Positions 15,201 to 30,200 of a DNA stretch of 64,000 bases are shown here, one piece after another. Made by a program: the position numbers and the translations under genes. The notes under the pieces are model-generated. The model searched no databases. It saw only the letters and a program-made list of their open reading frames with translations, and had not been told where the DNA came from. Every line of letters begins with the position of its first letter. Within the stretch, counting starts at the first letter, position 1. This DNA comes from Euleptes europaea (lineage: Eukaryota > Chordata > Lepidosauria > Squamata > Sphaerodactylidae). The stretch spans positions 59,413,521 to 59,477,520 of the forward strand of contig NC_079320.1 in NCBI RefSeq assembly GCF_029931775.1, written 5' to 3'.

Positions 15201-18200
15201 AAACAGAGAAAATACTATGTTTGGAGAGAGTGAAGAAATAGACATGACCAGGAAGGTATGGTCCTCAATATAGATTAGCCACAATTGCCTAGCTTTTCTG
15301 AATGAAATTTGCAACTTGGCAAGCCTGAATCCACAGGATTTTCTTATGCAGAGGATTTTAATAATTCCTTGTGAATAATACTGTGAATTTAATTCTTACT
15401 AACCTATAGGCACAGAGAACATAGTCTTTCACTGAATTCTTTGATACCAGTATAGAACGGTTCTTGTGCATAGGTACTTCTTCTGTTGAAAGGAATCCTT
15501 GGTGGACCAGATGGCATGAACGTGTTAGATCAAAAACCTAGAATAATATGGCATGAACATGCTCATCATTTCACATACATTTAAAGGCACAATATGCGTC
15601 TTTCCCGTCTTACACTATAAGCCAAATCATGGGAGAAATGGATGAGAAGTCCAACTCTTGAAGATTCTGTTCTTCTGTATATGACTGGCTATGTGCTGTA
15701 TTAATAAATGACTGGTACTGGATGAGATGAGGGGAGGGGACATGGCTCAGTGGTACAGCATCTGCTTGGCATGCAGAATGTCCCAGGTTCAATCACCGGA
15801 ATCTCCAGTTAAAGGGACTAGGCAAGTAGGTGATGTGAAAGACCTCCACTTGAGACCCTAGAGAGCAGCTGCCAGTCTGAGTAGACAATACTGACTTTGA
15901 TGGACCAAGGGTCTGATTCAGTATAAGGCAGCCTCATGTGTTCATTTGGGAGGGGTGTGGCTCAGTGGTGGAGCATCTGCTTGGCCTGCAGAAGGTCCCA
16001 GGTTCAATCCCCAGCATCTCCAGTTAAAGGGACTAGGCAAGCAGGTGATGTGAAAGACCTCAGCCTGAGACCCTGGAGAGCTGCTGCCAGTCTGAGTAGG
16101 TAATACTGACTTTGATGGGGTCTGATTCAGTATAAGGGTCTGATTCAGAATAAGGCAGCCTCATGTCTTCATGTGAGAAGTAAAAAAGAACCAATCTGGA
16201 TCTGCAAGGCCACTCTGGATGTTGGTAAAAGCTTGAATCCTGTGTATGTCTCTTACTACTCTTAGAGCTACAGCCAACATCCCCCCTCCCAGCCCTTTAA
16301 CTGGAAGGGATCACCTTCTCTGAGCTGGGTCAGGCACTTAGAACTGGCAAGGGACCATTCTCTAACACAGGAAACCACAACTCAAAACTGTTGCTGGAGC
16401 TAAGAGGACTGCCCTGCTATGGCACCTAGTTCCACTGAGGCCCATGTAACTGTTGGGGGAAGGAGGCAGAATGTCAGCTCATCTCTGGGCTGAGAGGTGG
16501 TGTTCTAAGCCCAGCCCTCAGGGAAATTTCTTTGTTTGACTACAGCAGGAGGTGCTGAGCGTGGCTGTGCTTCGGTGTTTTCCTGCTTTGGTAACTGTTG
16601 GTGGCAGCCTGGAAGAAGCAAGCCAAATGCTGCTAGCTTTTCCCAAACCCAAGGGGGGGACACTGAGGGTTGCCAACCTCCAGGTACTAGCTGGAGATCT
16701 CCTTCTATTACAACTGATCTCCAGCCGATAGAGATCAGTTTCCCTGGAGAAAATGGCCGCTTTGGCCATTGGACTCTATGGCATTGAAGTCCCACCCCGC
16801 CCTCCTCAGGCTCTGCCCCCCAAATCTCCTGCCGGTAGCAAAGAGGGACCTGGCAACCCTAGGGACACTCACTCACCAGGTGAGGAGAGGGCACATGGAT
16901 TGGCAACACAGCTGCTCTTCCATCTTTCGGATGGTGAGGACACTGGCTGCCCCATAACCCAACTTGAAGGGGCAAAAAGAGGTAGAGACCATCTAAACAC
17001 TTTGGTAGGAGCAGCAAACGATGTTCTTGTCTGCTGGTTAGGGCTGGCTTGGGAGCTAAGGCGAAACCCCCTCTCCTTATTATTGTTCTGAAAGAAGTAC
17101 CTGACAACAATAATAAGGTGTGCCTTCCCACTTATAAAGCCTGCCACATCCTTGAAGACAATATAGAATTAGAATTATTTTATACATTTTAAGGCTCTTG
17201 ATTGCCTAAACAAATAAGCAATCATTGTTGAAATGCAAACGTTTGTGTGATTAAGAAAAAACAACTCACCTGAACCATGTGGTTGCCACTAAAAAAAACC
17301 AGCAGGAGCTGTCCATTCATTGCAGATGTTAATATTGGAGTATCTAAAAACTCACCGGATGCATATATTATTCTTTCTGAAGGAAGATCCCAGATTTTAA
17401 TGGTGGTCTTGTCAGACACAGCCACCAACCTGTCCTCCAAACAAACAGCAATGGCACTGATATTCTTTCCAACACCATGCAGAGTAAAGATGGCTTTGCC
17501 GTCCTGCAAATCCCACAATTTCAAAGTTCCATCACAGGAGGCTGTTGCAATGATGTGTTGTTTCTGGGTTTCGCCAATTGCTGTAATCTTGCCAAGATGA
17601 CCTAGCGATTCGTGGGAGCACAATGATGAAAACAGTCTCATTGGCAGAGCCCCCCCCCCCCGCCCAGTTATTGTTGACATTCTTTGGTAGCTCAGATAAA
17701 TAGGTCTCTTTTAAAAGGATGTTATTGCTGTTGCTGTCAGTTCTTTTCATTTCAATAGACAGAATGGATGCTTTGAGAAGATTTGTCCTAGTTCCTTGAG
17801 CAACAATTTCTAATCTGGTGGGCAAACTTCTCATCGAAGTGAATTCCAAAACACTGGGGTTAGTGCTGAAAATGCCCTGCTTCTGGAAGATGCCGACTTT
17901 GCATCCTCCTGAGATAGAATCTTGAGCAGGGCTTCTCTGGCAGATCTTAAAGAGCAGGAAGCTTCATACAGGAGAATACGTTTCCTTAGATACGTTGTGC
18001 CCAAACCATCTAGAGCTTTAAAGGTCAAAACCAGCACCTTGAATTGTGCTCAGAAACATATGGGTTAAAGTTAGGGTTGCCAGGTCCCTCTTCACCACCA
18101 GTGGGACGTTTTTAGGGCAGAGCCTGAGGGGGGCAGGGTTTGGAGAGGGGAGAGACTTAAATGTCATAGAGTCCAATTGCCAAAGCGGCCATTTTCTCCA

Positions 18201-21200
18201 GGTGAACTGATCTCTATCTGCTGGAGATCAGTTGTAATAGCGGGAGATCTACGGTCACCACCTAGAGGTTGGCAACTCTAGTAAATGTAATGGTGCAGTT
18301 CCCAGAGCAATGGTATAATAACCTAAGCATAGCTGGGCACCTGCATTCTGGATCAACTGACATATCTGGACTTCAAGCGCTGCCCTGATACAGCACATAT
18401 ATAACTTTAATTTTCAGTGGCTGCAAAATGTGATGGGCGCGTGACAGGCCCTGACATAATCATGTGAACATGTGCAGAATTAATTCCATATAGAGCTTAA
18501 ACACATCATGCAAACTGAGTCACTGCAGAGGTTTGTGTAATGAAAAGCCTGTCAGCTTACGAAAGGCTGACAGAATGCTCTCAAGGTCAGCTCTATCAAA
18601 AGCTAACTAAGGTTACTCTGGCTTTGTCCTTGAAGGGGCAGCGCAGGGTACCTTCCCTTATCAGTCCAGGGTTGACTAAAATCACCTTTCTGACTCAGCT
18701 GCCAGATGTCAGAATCTCAAAGGCAGAACACTAGTCCTTTTCAAGGTCTTAATAGCTGAAACTGTGCTTAATATAGCTTAAAGGCATTAAAGTTCTCTTA
18801 AAGATATGAGTAATACAGTTTCTTGCTCTTCTGTAATCTCGCTAGAGGCAATGCTACTAACTACTGTAAACAAGACACTTTGCAAGTGACATTGTCAGCT
18901 ATAATTGTGTTTTATGAGTTATATAGTTAAATGTTGTGCTACAGATTTCTAAGTAGTCTCATTTAATGCATATTGTCCTAACAAAGAGGATGGTATATAA
19001 ATTATGTATATAACATGATCATGTAACTCAGAAATTAGTGTTTATACTTTAAGCAAAGAGGAGTGAAAGGAAAGGAAGTCCATATTTGGACATAAGACAT
19101 CAGAAGACATGAGCAGCTGCTTACCAAGCCATTGCTGCACTGCTCCTGACATCTGATAAGAGGAAATAAAGGCACCCCTCTGGAAGGATAAGAAGGAGGG
19201 GATAAAGGAGCTTTCTTCAATCTTAATGGGTCTAGAAACAGTATAAATATAGTTACAGTACTGCCAGTACTTCAGAGTGTTATTACTGGCAGACTGCAGC
19301 TTTCTGGAGTAACATGTCTCCATCTCAAAAGGCTTGAGATGTAAAACATTGAAACTCTGATCCTTGCGTGGACAGCAGTTCTCTGAGGTATCTTGAAGTA
19401 TCAAGATCTGGATATTTCAACATATCTTGCTTACAGTCTTCTTGTGGGACTGCTCTATTCCTAGAAGGGAATGGAGACCCTTAGAATTCCTATTCTTTGA
19501 ATGGGAATCTAAGTGCGGTAATCTTTCCATATATTGGAACACTGAGAGTCCATTAGATTTATGGATTCTTACCAACTAAGCCTATTTGGCTTACCAATGC
19601 TAAAGAGCATCCTGAACACAGGGCTAATAGCTAGACCTCTGAGATTGTGTCAGAACGTCCTCTACTTAACAGAGGGACTTCTGAACCTCCTCAGAGCAAG
19701 AGACCAGAGATGTTCCTGAAGGGAAAGGAGACTCTCTGTACTCTGTGAGATATGCACAATGCTGATACATTGTACAGTGCATACACAGATTGGCACAGTC
19801 AAAGAGACTGTAAACAGCTTTAAGCTAACACATAGTATTTATATATTCAGCATTGCTGTCTAAAACTAGAAAGAGCATGCATAGCATGTACATAGACAAT
19901 GCCTGATCTTAATGATGATCAGTAAAGAATATTAATAGAAGTCTTTAAAGGATTCAAGACTTAGCAAATACAGATACTCTGGGATAACTTCATATGTTCT
20001 CATAGAGCTTAGATTCTTAGAGGACTCCAGATGACACAGATGACACAGCAAGGTATAGTGTGTCTTCTGTACAGAAATGTTATGATGTTTTGAATGATTT
20101 AAGTTAGGATGCTTCTAACCAAATCTTTCTCCAAAGAATTAACCATATTTTGACAGGATTTCTGTAACCTTATATTCTGAATGAAGGTGCATTGCACTAA
20201 GGATACTTTATGAGTATATTCTGACTAAGATACTCCTTTATGGAGGCATAGAGAATGTGAATGATTACTTGCTACATAAACATGTTTAAGACTAATGATG
20301 TCTATCCTTATATGATATTTTATGGCTTTGCAACTAAAAAGCATATATTATATAATGTAAATAAATGTGTTTCTCATATACTTCTACTCTTGTCCATTAT
20401 TATAAATTTATTGGCGTGTTCAAGAGATGTTCTAGGAGCAATAACAAGTTTCTAGGAACCGTTGATTCCGGTCTAGTGGTGTCTCGCTGAATAAGATAAC
20501 ATATCCCTTCTCAGGAAGGGGTCCTTTCTAAGAGTGTAGGCACTTAACGGCCCGAACCGCGACAGGCGTAAACACATTCATATGCTTCAAGAGATGCATG
20601 AACACTGCTTCCTCACATGCAATCCCATGCTACAGCTGCTTCTGTAACTGGCCCATTAGCACTCAGCATGGTACATGCAAACAGCTATTTTTCAGTACAA
20701 GATGCCTTAACCTGGTGTTAACCTGGTATTGCAGTGATGTTAACACCAGCCACTGACTTATGTATAGGGTTGCCAGGTCCCTCTTCGCCACCGGTGGGAG
20801 GCTTTTGGGGTGGAGCCTAGGAGGGCGGGGTTTGGGGAGGGGAGGGATTTCAATGCATAGAGTCCAATTGCCAAAGTGGCCATTTTCTCGAGAGGGACTG
20901 ATCTCTATTGGGTAGAGATCAGTTATAATAGCAGGAGATCTCCAGCTAGTACCTGGAGGTTGGCAACCCTACTGATGTAACAGCAGTAATGTTTTTACAT
21001 ATGTGCTTCAATGGAGAAGATGTTTGGAAGTGAAATCAGTGTCAATAAGAATAGGATGGTGTTGCAGACAGGTTGGTCAATACAAGCATGCAGGAAAGAG
21101 ATGGAATTTTTTTTAACTCAAAGTGTAAAAATGACCAACTGGTTTTCTAATAGTGTGGAAAAGAAATTTAAATAGTGAGGATTTGAAACGCAGTACATTA

Positions 21201-24200
21201 AAACTATATACTTGTTAGAATGGACATAAAGGGTACCATAAACTTAAATTTATTTATTTTTTAAATTCTTAACTTTTACTTTCTTTTTAGACAACTCCTA
21301 TAAAAATCATGCTTCTTGGAAGAACTGCAAAGAGTAGCAATTAATGGTTCCTAAAAGATTAACATTCTCACCTGTCAAAAGATCACAAAGAAGTCCACCA
21401 GGTGGTATCAGACAAGATGTTGAAGGTACAAGGACAGGAATGGAAGACTTCAGGCATTGAGACAAAAGGGCTGGCAGATAGAGATATTTTTTGGGATCAC
21501 CTGAATCAACAGGGAATAATGTGTACCTGTTATTAAAATGAACGATGTGAAATGTCAAATGATGCAATTTTTACTCATGTCTGTTTCACCAGTCCAGTAT
21601 TGCAGTTTTGATGTTCAGCCTCTTTAACAGTAAGGGCTGGCTAACATTTTGCCTTTCAACGAGAAATGACCATTGTTTTCCTTCAAGAATTAAAGGAACA
21701 TTTTTAATAGCTCAATGGACGAATTTACGGCAAAATGGCAACCTTTATATTACCATTACTCACGTGCCATTTATTTATTTACTAGAAATAAGAAGTTTAG
21801 AGAACTATTCTACAAACTACTCAGCGAGCGTCTATAACAATGGCTATATGTTTAAGACGACTGATATTATTTTGATTTGACAATAGCTTAGACTGTGTAA
21901 TGCTCGGAAGCAGAAATAGATTTGATTTCTTGTTTCTTTCTTCCCCTCATTTCCCTTCTTTTTTGTATCCCTTTATAAAAATTAACAAAATATATTTTTT
22001 TAAAAAAAGAATGAAAGGAACACTCTAAGGAACTTAATCTTACACAACTTGAAATTAGTGTGTACATTTCTAAAGTTTGTATTTCAAAACCACTTTTGGG
22101 GTTCTCCCTGACAAGGCCTGGCTATAAATGTTTATAGGTCAAGTCTGGGCAACTATTTAGCTGAGGCCTTGCTTAGTTGGCTCACTATTGTTCTTGCACT
22201 AGGATTGTCAGGTCGCTCCTCAGCGTCAGCAGTAGATTTGTGGGGTGTGGCCAGCGGCTGTGATCGCAGCACGTGCGACGTGCCAACATCACATCCATCT
22301 AGCAATTGCCTCTGAAACTCTATGGTCACATGTCGCACAGGTTGTGCACGCATGCCAATTGTGGCCCTCCTCCTCTGCTGGCCATCTTCCGCCCGCCAAC
22401 CAGCTAAGAATTGGCGGGCAGCCCAGTAGATTGGCGGGCTTTTGCCCACCCCCACCGGGCAGTTGGCAAGGCTATTCGCACCTCCAGCCTGCTGGCTCTT
22501 CTGACACCACCACTCTTCTTGGACAAGCAGCTTAACTGTCATAGTAGTGAACAATTAGGTGTGGGACAGCCCTTTCCACCTGATACCTAGAACCAGTCAC
22601 TCCTTGACACTGCTGGTACACAATCCTACAGGACTGTAAATAACATTTTGCTTTCCCAGTGGCCCAATGCTGACAAATAGTGACTGTAGCTCAAAAAAAA
22701 CAACAGAGTTAAAAAACAAAAAAACAAATCCAAATTTCATATATTGCAGTACCTGGGGCGACTGGCTTATCTGCTGCCACAATCTGATGGAGGCGACCTA
22801 TGAACTGTGAAGCCATTTGACTTGGGTCTTGAACTAAAACTTTCCTCGATAGTTTTACAACTTCACTTAATAAGGTTAAATCAGGAACAGTCCTGTTGAA
22901 AGAAAGATTCATCATGTTCGTTTTTGAATTTCTTTTCTCTCTTATCATGTGCTTACATGTAAAAAAAATTTTTTTTAAAAAAAAGGCAAGATGAAGAAGA
23001 GAATGGAAATTAAATTCAAAGCAACTTGAATGTAATGCAATTGGAAGACTCATTTGAATGTAACTTTGGTTTAAAGTGGATTGTTAAACAGCAAAATTGA
23101 CTGAAGAAGTGAGCTGTGACTCACAAAAGCTCATACCCTGCCAGAAATTTTGTTAGCCTTTAAGTTGCTACTGAGCTCTTGCTCTTTTCTACAGCACAAT
23201 TATCAGTTCTATCATGTTAGATTAGATGCTGATAGGATTTCAGATGTGCTGAGTAAATAGGAATGTGGGAAATATTTATATTCCACTGTTCTCTCCCATG
23301 GAACCCCAAAGGTCTCTTAAACATCATTTCCCCCATCTCCATTTTATCCTCACAACAACAACCCTGTGAGGTAGGTTAGACTGAGACAAAGAGGCTGGGC
23401 CAAGGTCTCCCAGTGAGCTTTCATGGCAAAATGTGGATTCGAACATGGGTTTCCCAGGTCCTAGTCCAGCTCTCAAACTGCTACACCATGATGGACAGAT
23501 TAAGGCTCTCTTCTAGTGCTGTGAACCCACCTTTCTGTTTTGATGGCTGCTTGGAGGTCCTCTTCTACGCTGATAATTGACAAAGCCTGGGATTTGTGCA
23601 AAAGAAACTCATAATCAAACAGACATTCTTTTATTAGAACAGTACTATTCTTTGCTTTGATAAGGTGATACGGAGTCCCAAGGAGTTTTCTCTTGTTGAA
23701 TACGTAGCTAATTTTGGATTCCTTTTTCAAAACCCAGGCTAAAGGCTGAAAAGTAGACACTTCGCTGTATTTTCTGAGATCGTGTGACATTCTGCCTAGG
23801 TAGTAGTCTGCAAAAGTAGCATGTAGTGAAAGCCAGGAATCCTGTGTTTTGAGGTATCTGTCTAGGCAGACGTGTTTCAGAGATGTATGGGCCCAGCTGA
23901 AAACATAAGTGTCGTCACTTCTTTGCTCTTTTAGGTGCTCCCCAAGGTCATCCAAAAGCTTCATCCACAGTACCAGAGGGAATGCTGAAACAGACACATT
24001 TTGGAATTTAGCTGTTTCTTGAACCACCGCCTCATCCATTGACATAAGATCAAGCAACTCTTCCTGTGTTATACCATTTCTTGAAAGTGTCACATAAGCG
24101 GCCACCTTTTTCACAACTTGTTCCCCATGGGATTTTTCCATTCTGCTCAGGGTTTGTGCGTACAGGTCAGGTATGTTTTGAGGAAGACACACCTCAGTCT

Positions 24201-27200
24201 CTGGACTGAACGATGCCCATGAACAGGACTCCTTATAAGCACAGGATACATAAAGCGGCAGTGGGCAGGCAGTACATGCCTCCATTAAAAGAGTATGTTG
24301 GTGACGAGAGAGTCTTCGGCAATCCTTTTCTAACCTGCAGCTGATTATCTCATTGATTTCTCCAGATGTTAAAGGAGGTATTTGTAGAATGTTCTCTTTC
24401 ACTGTTCTTTTCTGAAGAAAAGAAACGCATTTCAATTAGCCTTTAAACCTGAGTTAGTTCGGTTCAGACATTGCACAAAAGTATGGTTGAATTAAACTAA
24501 CTTTGGTTAGTGTACCTGTCTGACTATGGATCAACTCCACTACGGTAACTATGGTTAGTTAGGGTACATCAAATCACAGCTTGGATCCCACCTAAAATTT
24601 CTGTTGATGGAAAGATTGCTGTCTGTGGAAGGATGACTTTCCTGCCTCCTCCTGTTGCAGCCCAAAATACCCCCTGAAACACTGCTCCAGGAATAGCTGG
24701 GGATGGGGGGTGGGGACTGGAGGTCTGCTGTCTGAATAGGGAAGTAGCAAAACTCACACCCCACCTTCCACATGCAGAACCTTTAGGCGGGATTGACCCC
24801 AGGATCTAAAGCCATGGTTTGAAGATGGTTTATTAAGTGCCATTCATCTCAACTAATGACCACTACCTACACAAAGCCAAGGTGAATGTGGCTCCAACAC
24901 CCCTCATGAGAGGGAGCCCAGTTAAAATGGTCCGCCCACAGAGGCTCATGAATCCTACTGGTTCCCAGAATGCTCTGGGGGATTTTAGGATTTTAAACAT
25001 GTGCTCTGTTGAGGCCGCAGTAGAAGTATGGAACATAAAGCTCCTTGGAGCTACCAACAAGGTTGCCCCTCATTGACCTCTTCTACCTTTGGGATGACAC
25101 ACAGCCCCCTGGTTTACCACAGAACTGGGTGTTTCTGAAAAGGGTTGAGAGACATCAAGAATGGTGCTGGCAAAGGACTTGTACTGAAACTGACAGAACA
25201 TGCTACAGAGCTCATTGATATAACTTCTGTGCTACTATAGCCTCAGCTAGTTCACAACCATGTCAACTGTTCAAGGTAGTTCAAGCATCTGTTGACACTT
25301 AAATCTGAGTTTTTACTGTCCCCAGAACAGAAAATTAGCTGTGATACTTTTGCCAAGTTTTTTGCTGATAAAATATCAAGAATATACTCTGATCTGAATG
25401 TCAGTTGTAATATAAATATATCAAAAGAAAGGCCTAATACACTGCCTGGTCTATTTATGGACCATTTTGACCCAGTTTCCATTATGGATGTTGACAAGAT
25501 CCTGGGATCTATGAAGGCCACCACTTGTCCTTACCCATCCTGGCTGCTAAAATCATTAGGGTTGCCAGGTCCCCCCTCCCAATCAGCAGGAGGTTTTAGG
25601 GGGCTGGGCTGGGGCATGCATGTGATGATGTCACTTCAGATTTTACTTCCAGAAGCACCGCATTGCCACGGCCGATTTAACACTCAAACCCCTGAGTTAA
25701 CATTCAAACCCCCAAAATGTGGGAGTTTGGGTGCTGAAGCATTCACGATGATGCCCGCCAGAACCACCCACCAGGCAACCCTACTACTATATAACCATTC
25801 AGCCTTTTCCTTCTCCACTCAACGATCAAATAGGCATCCCAGTCCATAATAACATGCAAATTGCAAACATGTGCAGCATCAGTTTGCCTTGGGGTCATGC
25901 AGGGAAGCAGAAAGGGTTCAGGCCTTCAACCTCCATTGAATTCCGTTACTCAAAACCAGCTCCCCTGCTCTGCTATTAGAAAACTCAAGTAGAACAGATG
26001 TGGCATAAAGGCACTGAGGAGTGAGTTAGACGGGCACAAAGGAGACACACAAAGGCCTTCTCTTTCCTATAAAACCTGATATTGTGCCTGTGCCCATGTG
26101 GGCGTCCCTCAAGGCAGGCAGGGCTTGAGGCGTCCCTCAAGGCAGGCATACCTATAAGAGCTATGCCAATGATAGAATCAAGCCCTTTGAGTCCCCAGTG
26201 CTTTTAGATGCCACTGGACTGCTGGATAATTTTGCTGCAACAGATTACACCCCCCCAAGTTATCACACTTCTCTGTGTTTTTTTTACTCCTTGGGGAAGC
26301 ATGGAATAAAAAAACCTCCAACCCTATAAAATATAGATTTACCTCCAGTTCCCGTAAGTGGGAAAAACCTGATTCAGTGCACGTGGAAGCAATAAAATAC
26401 ACATTCTTGGGTAGTTCAGTAGGTATCCAAGAAAGATCAGCATCATATTCCTCCGATAATTCATCTATCCCATCCAGGCATATTAGAAGTGGTTTGTCTG
26501 GTGTAGCAAATTCCAGCAGGGAAACAAACTCTTCCACCAGTGCTTCAAAATCCTTTTTTTTTTTTTTTTGAGAAACACAGCAAATATTTTACCCAGTGCC
26601 AAATAGTTAGGCATTCTATGCTTTCTGTTGGGTCGTGTCAGCTCAGCAGAAACAGTGGACAACGGAGGATTCCTAATGGCTTACTGAATACATAAAACAA
26701 TACATAAACAACTGAGAGGAAGAGAGTTTTCAAAGACATGCCTGCCCATTTCAGAGATGGGCTGTATTCTTGCCTCAGGTCTCAGTACCTGATGATAATG
26801 ATGATGCACTTGAGGATTTCTTCCTCCCTCCCCCACCCCCAATTTCTGAAATCACCTGCTAGGAGACAGAAAGGTAATGCCTGGATTCTGTCCTATCATT
26901 ATTTGACCAGCAAGGTTAGTTCTGTACTTAACCTATTCTGCGGTCACTCAAACCACACTACTTTTTTCATTGCTGTGTCTTGGGAAAGAAGGGGAGAGCA
27001 CTGTAAAGATTCAGTGTAATCACTCATATGGTTTAGTAAGAAGCAAAATTTAACCGGCTACCTTAGATAAATTAACAGAGACGTTGTAAATATCCACTAT
27101 CTGATAGCAAAGACTCAAGAGAATCAGTCGGATATTTCTGCTTTCACCAGTGATGCCAATAAATCGAATTACCACTCTGAGGTTCCTGCATTAAAAGGAA

Positions 27201-30200
27201 AGGACAACAACTCTGAAATAGGTCTTTTTTAGCTACCAGAAAATAAATCTTCTGCTTTTTTGATCCTGGTAATGGCTGAAGAAATCCTCAGAAGCTGTTG
27301 GCAAATCACAACCTTAAGAAATAAGAAGATGCTGCTGCATTCTTTCAGACTCTTTGCAACAACTGCGGAGACTCCACTTTTTTCAAGCAGTGTATCTGAT
27401 GTCCGCCTCCCCCTTGCTGACAATGAACATGAGAGGCCCTTACCCAGAGATCCAGTCAGAAGCCAAGGTGGCTGTTTTTGCTGTGAAAGTACTTTTCCCA
27501 CATCCAGCTTCTCCACAAATTACAATTAGTCTTCTGTTTGAAGATGTAATAAGATTCTTCAGCTCACACAAAACCGTTTCTCTGCCTACCATACATTTAA
27601 CCCTATTTGAGAGGGAAATACAAAACAAGTACTGAGTTTTAAAATTTTAGTTGTTACTATAAATCATAGTATAGTGGCTAAGAAAGCGAGCCTGGTCCAA
27701 ATCTCACTCTCATTCTTTTAATATAACTTTCAGGATGCAAGCACCAGTAAATGACTAGATAAAGTTTCAGTCATAAGGTTTATGAAGGTAAACAGTTAAC
27801 AGACATCTGTGAATGACTGCTTCTTCTACCAGATGGCCTCCTATTAGGTTTGCCAACCTCCAGGTAGTAGCTGGAGATCTCCTGCTATTACAACTGATCT
27901 CCAGCCAATACAGATCAGTTCAACTGGGGTAAATGGCCGCTTTGGCAATAGGACTCTATGGTATTGAAGTCCCTCCCCTCCCCAAACTCCACCCTCCGCA
28001 GGCTCCACCCCAAAAATCTCCAGGTATTTCCCAACCAGAGCTGGCAACCCTATCTCCTACAGAGAAACCTTTCAAAGGACGCACTATAATACATTCAAAC
28101 ATGACCTGTGAGAATCAGTGTGGTGTAATGTTGCATGTGGACTGGAAAGTGCCAAATTCCGATCCCTGCTCACTGAATGTCCTTGGGGACAAACCCTCTC
28201 TCTCAGCCTAACCTACTCCATGGGGCTGAGGTGAGCCAAAACTGGAGATACATTTTTTTCTGAAAGCCAAAAATTCTTGCTTTTAGAGCATACAGGAGAA
28301 TGTCGTATTTGTTGTCTATTTCCCCACACACCTGAACTATTACTTTGTTGTAAGTCCATATAACTACCAGCATCACAGGTTGCAGCCACATTAGCATTTC
28401 AACACCAGTTTTTAATCAGCCTGTGAATTTCCCAGCTAGTGGTCAAGCAATCAAGTGCATCCTGCCAGAACACACTGTATTTGGCCCGGTTGGCTATTAG
28501 CATGCTGTGGCAGCGGTCCTAAAATGCATCTTGTATTGATGTTCCGCAAGCCAAGTTAAACACAGTGATTGGCAGCCACATGCATGTCCGTTGGGTTTGC
28601 TGTAGGTCAAGACAACTTGAAGTTGACGTTAGGGTTGCCAACCTCCAGGTGGGGCCTGGAGTCCTCCCAGAATTACAACTGGTCTCCACACCACAGGGAT
28701 CAGTTCCCCTGGAGAAAATTCAGCTTCTATCCCTGCTGAGCTCCCTTCCCTCCCCAAACTCTGTCCCCCCCAGGCTCCTGGAACTTCCCAACCAGATTTG
28801 GCAACCCTAGTTGATAGATACTAGGGTTGCCAGGTCCCTCTTCGCCACCAGCGGGAGGTTTTGGGGGCGGAGCCTGAGGGCGGGGTTTGGGGAGGAAGGG
28901 CCATAGAGTCTAATTGCCAAAGCAGCCATTTTATCCAGGTGAACTGATCTCCATCGGCTGGAGATCCATTGTAATAGCTATGGTCTGAGGCTGACTGAAT
29001 GCCACACTGATGGCATAGTTCCAGATGTTGCTCTAGAACTAATACTAGTACACTTAGGCAGCAGCAGCACACAAATGTGCTTGTACAGCATTGGCATGGG
29101 GGGCACTAAGGCATTAGTGATGGGCCCAGCACCAGTGATCCCCCAAATACGGTGCCTGTGGGCACCATAGCACCTGCCACTGTGTTTCCTAGTGCCCATT
29201 TGCTTCTTTAACAAAGCATCTCTTCTCCAAAGCAAAGACCCACTCCTGGCTTTCTTCCACTTCATTAGAGTAAGACATGCTTTGTGTCTGCAGGAAGTAC
29301 CCATTCAGAAACAACCGGCTTCATCATAGGAAGAAGCTTGGCTTGCAACCGCCTTACATTTTGTAATTGGCTTCAACACCCCAGGGCAGCCATTCTGGAG
29401 TGAGGCCCATCCTCAAAATTCCAGAAGTGTCTATAGACTCAGCAAGATTGGGGACCCTGTCCAACACCATGTGGCACCTCAAGCAGAAAAACCAAACCTA
29501 TGGTGGTAAAAAATAACCATAAACTAAGCAATTGACAATATGCTGCACCCGGCCTGTAATGGTATTCCAAAATTGGCCACCAAAGGTGACTTGCCTCATC
29601 TAATGTAGAGTCAAGCACTAGGGGTCACTGGTGAGTATTGCTAAATATAATCTACATAATGCCATATTCTATTATGCTGGCAGCACAGAAGAAATTACAT
29701 GAAATGGGCACAAGCTCCTCCCCTTATATGCCTAGGTCCTGACAGTGAGCTGTAGTGTCCTTATTTTTTCCTTAATTACTCTTGTTCCTTCCTGAATGAA
29801 AAGGCAGGTCTGTCCTGCATAGGGTTGCCAGGTCCCTCTACGCCACTGGTGGGCAGTTTTGGGGCAGAGCCTGAAGGGTTTGGGGAGGGGAGGGACTTCA
29901 ATGCCATAAATGGCCAAAGAGGCCATTTTCTCCAGGTTAACTGGTCTCTACTAGATCTCCAGCTAGTACCTGGAGTTGGCAACCCTAGTTCTGCACTTGC
30001 TTAGAACTTTGTCAGTACAGGCAGGCAATTAAGCTATTATTTAAATTTTAAGTTACTGCCAAATGTATATCAGATGAACTCTTCTCATTAGTTCTCATCC
30101 CCAGCAAGGTAAGAGAGCGACTTAATTTTTTTGAAGGGCCTTGAGAGCTTCCAGTTAAAAAATGTGGGCTTGGTGGGTGGAGCCAGTTACAAAATGCCAG

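Noticed and set aside
15731-16182. tRNA genes suggested by A and B boxes
   Set aside because: The tRNA-like parts are heads of SINEs: followed by SINE bodies, repeated elsewhere in the window, and with poor cloverleaf pairing.
16505-17147. Several overlapping frames of 83-112 codons on both strands
   Set aside because: They come from translating a MITE and its flanks; no similarity between frames and known proteins.
22153-22554. 133-codon minus-strand frame
   Set aside because: Falls in a GC-rich repeat with MITE-like ends in intron 16 of the NACHT-WD gene.
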